Shown here piece after piece: positions 51,888 to 58,576 of a stretch of DNA of 64,000 nucleotides. This stretch comes from Eubacterium sp. AF22-8LB (lineage in GTDB: Bacteria; Bacillota_I; Bacilli_A; Erysipelotrichales; Erysipelotrichaceae), in the NCBI RefSeq assembly GCF_003458715.1, contig NZ_QRVI01000004.1:49044-113043 (forward strand), given 5' to 3'. Under the pieces are notes generated by a model that saw only the letters and a list, made by a program, of their open reading frames with translations, made no database searches and was not told the origin of the DNA. Position numbers and translations under genes: made by a program. Each line of letters starts with the position of its first letter. Position 1 is the stretch's first letter.

Positions 51888-52630
51888 TGAAAAAAAAGAA
51901 ATTAGGTTTGTTCGTAATAGGTTTGGTGTTTATATGTATTGTTGTATCGATAACGATATTGAATAAGCGACCTGAACAAGGTGAGAATTATATTAAAGGT
52001 CAGGAAACAAGAGAAATGAATGATATTGAGTCGAAAATTTCTGAAATCAAAGAAGAAGAAAGGAATCTTGCCATTTCCAATGAGGATTTGGACCCATTTT
52101 CACTTTTAGGTGACTTTGTGTTCTATGGAGATTCACGTGTTCTACATTATACTTCCTATGGCTTTATTGATGCATCACGTATCTTTGCGGCAATGGGAGA
52201 AACGATTGAGAATGTTCCGCAATATAATGATCGGTTAAAGGAAATGAAGCCAAAAAATGTTTTTATGGCTTATGGCGTGAATGATATGTGTTGGCAGCTA
52301 GGACATGATGTGGAAGGTGGATATGGTCAATTGTGGAAGGATGCGATAGAAAATATTCATGAAATCGTGCCGGATGCGACAATATATGTTTGTGGTTTGA
52401 TTCCAGTTACGGATGCCGCAAAAGTGAATTATGAAATTCCAGATAATTTTGATGAAGTAAATGCTATTTTAAAGAAGGTGGCTGGTGAATACAAGTATAC
52501 GAGATATATTGACAATGCGTCACTAGGAGAAAATGGATTGGCTGATATATATACGGAGGATGGTTTTCATTTTAAAAGTGAATTTTATCCGATATGGACA
52601 CAATCGATTGTTTCTGGGATGGATAAATAA
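51887..52630 (+). CDS. SGNH/GDSL hydrolase-like membrane-anchored protein
   Basis: 247 residues with an N-terminal anchor, a short coiled-coil linker, FYGDSRVLHY (block I Ser, about residue 82), the YGVND block (about 129) and EDGFHF with catalytic Asp/His (about 224). It is therefore a probable esterase or transacylase acting outside the membrane. It starts on the last base of the DHHW stop (TAATG). With the two preceding genes it forms an acylation module. Confidence 0.88.
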   Translation: MKKKKLGLFVIGLVFICIVVSITILNKRPEQGENYIKGQETREMNDIESKISEIKEEERNLAISNEDLDPFSLLGDFVFYGDSRVLHYTSYGFIDASRIFAAMGETIENVPQYNDRLKEMKPKNVFMAYGVNDMCWQLGHDVEGGYGQLWKDAIENIHEIVPDATIYVCGLIPVTDAAKVNYEIPDNFDEVNAILKKVAGEYKYTRYIDNASLGENGLADIYTEDGFHFKSEFYPIWTQSIVSGMDK

Positions 52631-52648
52631 AAAATTAATCAATTCATG

Positions 52649-52677
52649 TTGAGTTTAGTTTCTAGATTCGATATAAT
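52649..52677 (+). promoter_or_regulatory. tyrS T-box promoter
   Basis: TTGAGT (52649-52654), 17-bp spacer, TATAAT (52672-52677). Confidence 0.8.
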
Positions 52678-52683
52678 AAATTC

Positions 52684-52883
52684 GCTATGAAAAGAAAGAG
52701 TACACAGATAATCTATTTCTTAGAGAGAAACTGGTTGGTGTAAAGTTTCAAATAGACCTGTGGAATACACCTTGGAGCTTCAAATTTGACGTATACCTGC
52801 GTTAAAGGTTTAAGTGCATACAAGATTTTGTATGAAGTAAGGTGGTACCGCGATTCAATCGTCCTTATAGGGCGATTTTTTTT
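52684..52883 (+). promoter_or_regulatory. T-box leader of tyrS (specifier TAC, Tyr)
   Basis: T-box AAGGTGGTACCGCG at 52839-52852; specifier TAC at 52766-52768 in GGAATACACC; terminator arms AATCGTCC (52857) and GGGCGATT (52870) with one G-T pair and a T run. Confidence 0.95.
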
Positions 52884-52901
52884 ATTTTCAAGGAGGACAA
52901 A

Positions 52902-54134
52902 ATGGAATTATTTGAAGAGTTAAAATGGCGTGGACTTGTTGACAACGTGACAAGCGAAGAAGTAGAAGATGTAATCAATAATGGAGAGGTTACTTTCTAT
53001 ATTGGTACAGATCCAACGGCAGACAGCTTACATATTGGACACTATTCATCATTGTTGATGGCAAAACGTTTAGAAAAACATGGACATCACCCAATCATGT
53101 TGGTGGGTGGAGCCACAGGATTTATTGGAGATCCAAAAGCTACTGGAGAAAGAAGTATGTTGACGCCTGAGGTTTTAAAATCAAACTATGATGCGTTACA
53201 TGCACAAATCTCTAAATTATGGGGCTTTGACATGGTTAATAACTTAGACTGGACTAAGGATATCACAATCATTGATTTCTTACGTGACTACGGAAAATTG
53301 TTTAACGTAAATTACATGTTGAATAAAGAAACAGTTAAAAAACGTTTAGATTCAGGAATCAGTTATACAGAATTCTCTTATATGATCCTTCAGTCATTGG
53401 ACTTCTTAAATTTATACCAAACGAAGGGTTGTACAATGCAGATTGGTGGACAGGACCAATGGGGAAATATCACTTCAGGTCTAGAGTTGATTCGTAAAAA
53501 GTGTGGAGCCGACGTGAAATGTTATGGTTTAACAATGCCTTTGATCACGAAAGCGGATGGAACAAAATTTGGTAAGAGTGAAACGGGAACTGTATGGTTG
53601 GATCCTAAGAAGACTTCACCTTATGAATTGTATCAATTCTTATTCAATACGGATGATTCAAAGGTTATTGAATACTTAAAGAAATTAACTTTCCTTACAA
53701 AAGAAGAAATCGATGCGTTAGAAGTTTCTTTAAAGGAAGATGCTGGAAGACGTGAAGCTCAAAAGAAATTGGCTGAAGAAGTTGTTCGTGATCTACATGG
53801 TGAAGAAGGATTGGAATCTGCACTTAAAATCACAAATGCATTGTTTAGAGGTCAATTGAATGATTTGGATGAACAACAACGTCTAGATGCCGTTAAGAAT
53901 ATGGATAAAGTAGACCAAGAAGCTGGCAAGACTTTAATTGATGTTTTAGTTGAGGCTAAGATCGCATCAAGTCGTCGTGAAGCTAGAGAATGGATCAAGG
54001 GAAATTCAATCAGCTTAAATGGTGTAAAAGTAAATGATGAAGCCTTAGTGATTGATTCTACACAAGCGTATGTATCTAACTATGTGATCATTCGTCGTGG
54101 TAAGAAAAGATATTATTGTTTAAATTTGAAGTAA
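52902..54134 (+). CDS. tyrS: tyrosyl-tRNA synthetase
   Basis: 410 residues. HIGH as HIGHYSS (about residue 44), the QIGGQDQWGN tyrosine site, KFGKS (about 228) as the KMSKS equivalent, and the C-terminal S4-like domain (ASSRREAREWIKGNSI). Start ATG 52902 has SD AAGGAGG. Controlled by the upstream T-box. Confidence 0.97.
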   Translation: MELFEELKWRGLVDNVTSEEVEDVINNGEVTFYIGTDPTADSLHIGHYSSLLMAKRLEKHGHHPIMLVGGATGFIGDPKATGERSMLTPEVLKSNYDALHAQISKLWGFDMVNNLDWTKDITIIDFLRDYGKLFNVNYMLNKETVKKRLDSGISYTEFSYMILQSLDFLNLYQTKGCTMQIGGQDQWGNITSGLELIRKKCGADVKCYGLTMPLITKADGTKFGKSETGTVWLDPKKTSPYELYQFLFNTDDSKVIEYLKKLTFLTKEEIDALEVSLKEDAGRREAQKKLAEEVVRDLHGEEGLESALKITNALFRGQLNDLDEQQRLDAVKNMDKVDQEAGKTLIDVLVEAKIASSRREAREWIKGNSISLNGVKVNDEALVIDSTQAYVSNYVIIRRGKKRYYCLNLK

Positions 54135-54142
54135 AATAAAAG

Positions 54143-54182
54143 ATACGTGGTTAGACATTTTTGCCTTGCCACGTATTTCTTT
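54143..54182. terminator. tyrS / radical SAM gene convergent terminator
   Basis: Perfect 8-bp arms ATACGTGG (54143-54150) and CCACGTAT (54169-54176), T-rich on both exits. The minus-strand stop codon (54153-54151) lies in the loop. Confidence 0.75.
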
Positions 54183-55080
54183 TTACCATTAACTTATCGA
54201 TTTCATTTGTCACAATGGTCTTTTTGATTGTCCATTTTGGTTCAATCAGATCTTTTGCGATACCATCACCTGTTAAGCGTTCAATGATACATTCTTGTGG
54301 TAATAATTCGAGCTGATCGACCACGATATCTGCATATTCCTCTAAACTTAGAATATGAAACGAATGTTCCTTATATTCTTTAGCCATTTGTGTGCCTTCA
54401 ATTAAGTGAAGCATATGGATTTTGATCGCATCGACAGGATGAGTGGATAGTTGTTTGACAGTTTCTAACATGTCTTGTTTGGTTTCACCAGGAAGTCCAT
54501 TAATAATATGTACACAAGTTTTAATGTTTGTGTCCTTTAGCTTATCTAGCCAGTCAAATACAATTTGTGTTGAATGTTTACGATTACATCTTTCCATTGT
54601 TTTTTCATGCACACTTTGAAGTCCTAATTCAAGCCAGACTTCCTTGTCTTGGCTGTTTAAATATTCAATGATTTCATCACTTAAACAATCGGCGCGTGTC
54701 GCAATCGCAACACCTGGAATGTCTAGATTTTGAAAGAAAGGATCATAGATTTTTTTTAATACTTCAAGTGGAGCATATGTGTTGGAATAGCTTTGAAAGT
54801 ACGCAAAGCCAATACAGTTTGGCCATTTGTTTTGCATACGCTTTAAGCCTTCTTGATATTGTTTTTGTAATGTATCATCAAAGCATAGAATGCTGTCACC
54901 TGAGCCCATGCTTGAACAGAAGGTGCATCCACCTGTGCTTTTTGATCCATCGCGATTGGGGCATGTAAAGCCTGCATTTAATGGAATCTTAGCCACTTTT
55001 TGATGGTATTTATTACGAAAATAATAATTAATTGTCTGATATCTTTTATTGTCATTTGAATATGGATATGGATTGTTCAT
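54151..55080 (-). CDS. radical SAM protein of the YhcC/YtqA (TIGR01212-like) family
   Basis: 309 residues. The family's unusual Cys cluster region reads CPNRDGSKSTGGCTFC (about residues 33-48), followed by the Elp3-like radical SAM barrel (ELGLQSVHEKT, HIINGLPGETK). Function is unknown. ATG 55080 is preceded by GGGTGAT; an upstream in-frame ATG would run through the aroF terminator. Confidence 0.88.
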   Translation of the reverse strand: MNNPYPYSNDNKRYQTINYYFRNKYHQKVAKIPLNAGFTCPNRDGSKSTGGCTFCSSMGSGDSILCFDDTLQKQYQEGLKRMQNKWPNCIGFAYFQSYSNTYAPLEVLKKIYDPFFQNLDIPGVAIATRADCLSDEIIEYLNSQDKEVWLELGLQSVHEKTMERCNRKHSTQIVFDWLDKLKDTNIKTCVHIINGLPGETKQDMLETVKQLSTHPVDAIKIHMLHLIEGTQMAKEYKEHSFHILSLEEYADIVVDQLELLPQECIIERLTGDGIAKDLIEPKWTIKKTIVTNEIDKLMVKRNTWQGKNV

Positions 55081-55103
55081 TTTATCACCCGAACCATTGT
55101 AAC

Positions 55104-55131
55104 ATAAAAGAAACTGCGTGTGCAGTTTCTT
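55104..55131 (-). terminator. aroF terminator
   Basis: Perfect 10-bp arms 55108-55117 and 55122-55131 around four bases. The aroF stop (55132-55130) overlaps the stem. The T tail on the minus strand is short, so read-through to the radical SAM gene is possible. Confidence 0.6.
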
Positions 55132-56143
55132 ATAACCCTCTTCCAATAACTTTTGCGATGGCTCTTCCTTTTTCAACTAAATTGGCATAGCGCTTTGGTT
55201 TTAAGCTTTGAGCACCATCGCTCCATGCGTTTTCAGGATCATCATGTACTTCAATAATCAATCCATCAGCACCAGCGGCAATGGCAGCTAAAGACAGAGA
55301 TTCAATCAATTTATAATCACCAGCAGCATGGCTTGGATCAATAATAATAGGTAAGTGTGTTCTTTCTTTGATAATTGGTACAACACTTAAGTCTAATGTA
55401 TTACGTGTATAGGTTTCAAATGTACGAATACCACGTTCACAGAAGATGACGTTTGGGTTTCCTTCGGACATAATGTATTCAGCAGCCATGATCCATTCTT
55501 GGATAGTAGCGGACATGCCTCGCTTTAATAGAATCGGTTTTTTTGTTCTTCCTACTGCTTTTAATAGGTCAAAGTTTTGCATGTTACGAGCACCAATCTG
55601 AATGATATCTACATTTTCGACGAATTCATCTAAATGTTCTGCACTCATTAATTCGGATACAATAGGAAGTCCTGTTTCTTTTCTAGCTTTTACCATGGCC
55701 ATGATACCGGCTGTTCCCATACCTTGGAAGGCATATGGACTTGTTCTTGGCTTATAGGCACCGCCACGTAACATATCGGCTCCTGCAACTTTCACTTCTT
55801 TGGCAATACGGCAGATTTGATCTTCACCCTCAACCGAACATGGGCCTGCGATCATCGCAATTTTTTTACCACCAATTTTGATGCCGTTGACATCAACGAT
55901 TGTATCTTCTGGATGAAACATTCGATTGGCAAGCTTATAAGGCTGGGCTACACGCTGAACGTTATATACGATAGGGTTGGCTAGAACGCTTTTTTCATCA
56001 ACGATACTAGTGTCTCCAACCAATCCGAAGACATTGTAGTTATCTCCTTGAATCATTGTGACTTGAAGATTCATCTTTTCGAATTTGTGTAATAATTTGT
56101 CGACATCATGTTTGGTTGCATTTTTCTTTAAAGTAATGATCAT
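55130..56143 (-). CDS. aroF: 3-deoxy-7-phosphoheptulonate (DAHP) synthase, type I-beta
   Basis: 337 residues: about 70-residue N-terminal regulatory-type domain and a TIM barrel with AGPCSVEGEDQ, GGAYKPRTSPYAFQG, LLKRGMSATI, FCERGIRTFE and IDPSHAAGD, the catalytic and metal sites. It makes the first committed step of aromatic amino-acid synthesis. I chose ATG 56143 with AGAAGGA nine bases upstream. Transcription is preceded by a Tyr/Phe leader peptide and hairpins. In B. subtilis the homologue sits beside ccpA; here it has moved. Confidence 0.96.
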   Translation of the reverse strand: MIITLKKNATKHDVDKLLHKFEKMNLQVTMIQGDNYNVFGLVGDTSIVDEKSVLANPIVYNVQRVAQPYKLANRMFHPEDTIVDVNGIKIGGKKIAMIAGPCSVEGEDQICRIAKEVKVAGADMLRGGAYKPRTSPYAFQGMGTAGIMAMVKARKETGLPIVSELMSAEHLDEFVENVDIIQIGARNMQNFDLLKAVGRTKKPILLKRGMSATIQEWIMAAEYIMSEGNPNVIFCERGIRTFETYTRNTLDLSVVPIIKERTHLPIIIDPSHAAGDYKLIESLSLAAIAAGADGLIIEVHDDPENAWSDGAQSLKPKRYANLVEKGRAIAKVIGRGL

Positions 56144-56177
56144 AATAATATCCTTCTTTCCATGTAAAGTGAGTAAC

Positions 56178-56262
56178 AAAAAAGCATTAACACTTAAAAT
56201 TGTTAATGCTTAAAAGCCCTAATTAAAAATACCATTCTATTTTGATTGGCTTAATTAGGGCT
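56178..56262 (-). promoter_or_regulatory. transcription attenuator of aroF (antiterminator and terminator hairpins)
   Basis: On the minus strand, hairpin A has perfect 12-bp arms 56262-56251 and 56226-56215 and begins inside the leader stop codon. Three bases later hairpin B has perfect 10-bp arms 56211-56202 and 56191-56182 followed by six T. With one bulge, hairpin A extends by six pairs (TTTAGA with TTTAAG) that use the first three bases of B, so the two compete. This is the antiterminator/terminator logic of amino-acid attenuation. Confidence 0.8.
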
Positions 56263-56302
56263 ATCTAAAGTAAAAGTAAAAATATGTTGTATGGATGTTC
56301 AT
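56261..56302 (-). CDS. aroF leader peptide, Tyr/Phe-rich (13 aa)
   Basis: ATG 56302 preceded by AGGTGAT encodes MNIHTTYFYFYFR and stops at TAG 56263-56261. Codons 7-12 alternate Tyr and Phe (TAT TTT TAC TTT TAC TTT). The stop overlaps the first arm of hairpin A. Stalling for lack of Tyr-tRNA or Phe-tRNA would leave that arm free; a ribosome that reaches the stop would cover it. Confidence 0.85.
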   Translation of the reverse strand: MNIHTTYFYFYFR

Positions 56303-56319
56303 GTTAATCACCTGTACAT

Positions 56320-56348
56320 ACTATAGCGCAATCTATGAAAATGTGCAA
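56320..56348 (-). promoter_or_regulatory. aroF leader promoter
   Basis: On the minus strand TTGCAC (56348-56343), 17-bp spacer, TATAGT (56325-56320), about 18 bp before the leader ATG. Confidence 0.7.
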
Positions 56349-56452
56349 GATGTTTTCTGAAAAAAATTACATATATAGAGCTGTCAAGGTTCTTGGCAAA
56401 CTTGGTTATATTTTTGTCATTTTTTGTCAAAAAGTGTAAAAGAAAATAAACG

Positions 56453-56461
56453 TGTTATAAT
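56453..56461 (+). promoter_or_regulatory. hpf extended -10
   Basis: TGt-TATAAT at 56453-56461, 37 bp before the hpf ATG, SD AGGAGG. No clear -35. Upstream there are two copies of a TTTTTGTCA motif (56411, 56421) of unknown meaning. Confidence 0.55.
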
Positions 56462-56498
56462 CTAAGTAGAAATACAAATCATATAGGAGGTACATAAT

Positions 56499-57032
56499 AT
56501 GAAAGTCAATATTGTAGGAAAAAACATCACAGTTACAGAAGGAATCTCAGAAAAAATTCATAAGAAATTGGATGTTTTAACAAAGTACTTCATTATTAGC
56601 GAGGATGATGTAGCGAATGTTTTAGTTCGTACATATCCAACAAAACAAAAAATTGAAGTTACAATCCCAACACGTTATGCGATTCTTCGTGCAGAGGTTG
56701 TAGATGACGATTTATATGCAGCTATCGATCGTGCTGTAGATAAATTGGAAGATCAAATTCGTAGACAAAAAACGCGTTTAACACGTAAAAATAAAGAATC
56801 ACTTGCCGAAGCTTTTGTGGATCATGAATTGTTTAATGATGATGTCGCCCAGGATGATGAAATTGTTCGTACAAAATCTATTGTTCCAACTGAAATGAGC
56901 TTGGATGAAGCAATTATGAAGATGGAATTATTAGGACATGATTTCTTCATTTATACGGATGATGAAACAAATAAAATCGCCGTTTGTTACAAACGAAATG
57001 ATGGTGGATACGGATTGATTGAAACGGAATAA
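56499..57032 (+). CDS. hpf: ribosome hibernation promoting factor, long form
   Basis: 177 residues: N-terminal beta-alpha YfiA/HPF fold and C-terminal dimerisation domain (IVRTKSIVPTEMSLDEAIMKMELLGHDFFIY). The long form pairs two 70S ribosomes into inactive 100S particles. Own promoter. Confidence 0.95.
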   Translation: MKVNIVGKNITVTEGISEKIHKKLDVLTKYFIISEDDVANVLVRTYPTKQKIEVTIPTRYAILRAEVVDDDLYAAIDRAVDKLEDQIRRQKTRLTRKNKESLAEAFVDHELFNDDVAQDDEIVRTKSIVPTEMSLDEAIMKMELLGHDFFIYTDDETNKIAVCYKRNDGGYGLIETE

Positions 57033-57095
57033 AAGGATAAAAGGCGTGTCAAAAAGGCATGCCTTTCAATTCGTAAGGAAATTATAAATATCGGT

Positions 57096-57123
57096 TTGAT
57101 TAAGTTATTCTTTGTGCTATAAT
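57096..57123 (+). promoter_or_regulatory. sepF promoter
   Basis: TTGATT (57096-57101), 16-bp spacer with extended TG, TATAAT (57118-57123). Confidence 0.75.
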
Positions 57124-57148
57124 ATTGTTCGTTAAGGAGGTTTTTCCC

Positions 57149-57580
57149 ATGGGATTTATGGATAAAGTAAAAGACTTCGTTGCTCCAATCGAAGAAGAAG
57201 ACGATTATCAAGAAGCACCACAAGCTGAAAAGGTAGAAGAAGTAGAACCTCAAAGTCGTTATGAGAGACCAAAAACTCGTACGAATACAACTTCTTTGAA
57301 TTCAAATACAAAAATGGTATTGTTTGAACCAAGAAGCTTTGGAGAAGCTGAAGAAGTAGGACAACGTTTAAAGGAAGGTCGTGCTGTTGTAGTAAACTTA
57401 CACAAGCTAGATCGTGATTATGCACAACGTACAATTGATTTCTTAACTGGTGTTGTATATGCACTTGATGGTAAGATTCAAAAAATCGGTCAGAACGTAA
57501 TTTTATGTTCTCCAGCTGAAATCGGTGTTCAAGGAACTATTTCATTAGGAAGTCCTGATGACTTCGAAGATGAAGACTAA
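57149..57580 (+). CDS. sepF: cell division protein SepF
   Basis: 143 residues: an N-terminal amphipathic membrane-binding helix (GFMDKVKDFVAP), a variable Glu-rich linker and the C-terminal SepF core (VVVNLHKLDRDYAQRTIDFLTG). SepF bundles FtsZ and tethers it to the membrane. ATG 57149 with SD AAGGAGG is preferred over the earlier in-frame start. ylmH follows, but ylmG is absent. Confidence 0.95.
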   Translation: MGFMDKVKDFVAPIEEEDDYQEAPQAEKVEEVEPQSRYERPKTRTNTTSLNSNTKMVLFEPRSFGEAEEVGQRLKEGRAVVVNLHKLDRDYAQRTIDFLTGVVYALDGKIQKIGQNVILCSPAEIGVQGTISLGSPDDFEDED

Positions 57581-57592
57581 TATTTACTATTA

Positions 57593-58333
57593 ATGAGCTC
57601 ATTTATGGTAGGTCATGAAGTGTTTATTTCGCAGATGAAAGATCAGATTCGTATTTTTCAAAAACAAAATAGGCCAATCATGACCTATTTTTTATCGGTA
57701 TCCGAACAAAGTATTCTTCAAAGCATGGTGCCAAAAAATATATGTTTAGTTTTTGATGGTGGCTATGATCAGGCAGAAAGAAAAATAGCTTGTTTTATAC
57801 CTGAGGGTTATGAAGGCTTTAGTGATTGTGTTTGTCTTCATGCCACATACAATGCGAAATTTAAAACATTGACTCACTCGGATCTTTTGGGATGCTTAAT
57901 GCATTCTGGAATCGAGCGTAGTGTGATTGGTGATTTGATTGTACATGATGATGATCTTTATATTTTCTGTAAGGAAAAGATTTCAAAATATATTATTGAT
58001 AATTGTACGCAGATCGGAAAGTGTACAGTTCATTTTGAAGAGTGTTTAGATTATGTCATCACCAAAAACAACACAAAAGAAATACGTATTATGTGCAGCA
58101 GTTTAAGACTGGATAGTATTGTGGCGCAATTGTCGCATTGTTCAAGGAGTGAGGCCTTGAAAAAAATTCATGCGGGATTTGTGAAAGTTAATGATGTGGT
58201 ACTTGAACAAAATTTACAATTGTGTAATAATGATTTTGTGTCAATCCGAAAGACAGGCCGTTTTCAATTTAAAGAAGTCATTTCGACGACAAAAAAAGGA
58301 AGACTTGTTTTGAATTTTGATCAATATATTTAG
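57593..58333 (+). CDS. YlmH-type S4-domain RNA-binding protein
   Basis: 246 residues with a N-terminal/central YlmH fold and a C-terminal S4 domain (RLDSIVAQLSHCSRSEALKKI ... GFVKVND) that binds structured RNA. YlmH homologues act in rescue of stalled ribosomal peptidyl-tRNA. It lies 12 bp after sepF. The SD is poor. In B. subtilis divIVA follows; here the ileS T-box follows directly. Confidence 0.9.
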   Translation: MSSFMVGHEVFISQMKDQIRIFQKQNRPIMTYFLSVSEQSILQSMVPKNICLVFDGGYDQAERKIACFIPEGYEGFSDCVCLHATYNAKFKTLTHSDLLGCLMHSGIERSVIGDLIVHDDDLYIFCKEKISKYIIDNCTQIGKCTVHFEECLDYVITKNNTKEIRIMCSSLRLDSIVAQLSHCSRSEALKKIHAGFVKVNDVVLEQNLQLCNNDFVSIRKTGRFQFKEVISTTKKGRLVLNFDQYI

Positions 58334-58354
58334 CTATGAAAAAGACACGCCTTT

Positions 58355-58557
58355 ATTCGTTAGGATTTTAGAGAGCAATGAAATTTTGGTGAAACATTGT
58401 ATGAATAAGTTTAAGGGTATCCCTTTTGAGCTGATCTTACGAAATAGTAGTAGTTAGATCCGGTAGAACCGTTATCTCAATAAAGCGCATAGCGTAAGCT
58501 ATGAATTAAGGTGGTACCGCGTGTTTATTACGTCCTTTTATAAGGGCGTTTTTTTTA
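58355..58557 (+). promoter_or_regulatory. T-box leader of ileS (specifier ATC, Ile)
   Basis: T-box AAGGTGGTACCGCG at 58508-58521; specifier ATC at 58419-58421 in GGGTATCCC; terminator arms ACGTCCTT (58530) and AAGGGCGT (58542) with a T run to about 58557. No strong promoter between ylmH and the leader, so part of the transcription may come from sepF. Confidence 0.94.
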
Positions 58558-58576
58558 TTTTGAAAGGAGATAAAGT

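Noticed and set aside
57041..57069. Palindromic AAAGGC/GCCTTT hairpin after hpf as a terminator
   Set aside because: A stem of about nine pairs is present but no T tract follows, so I did not list it as a feature.
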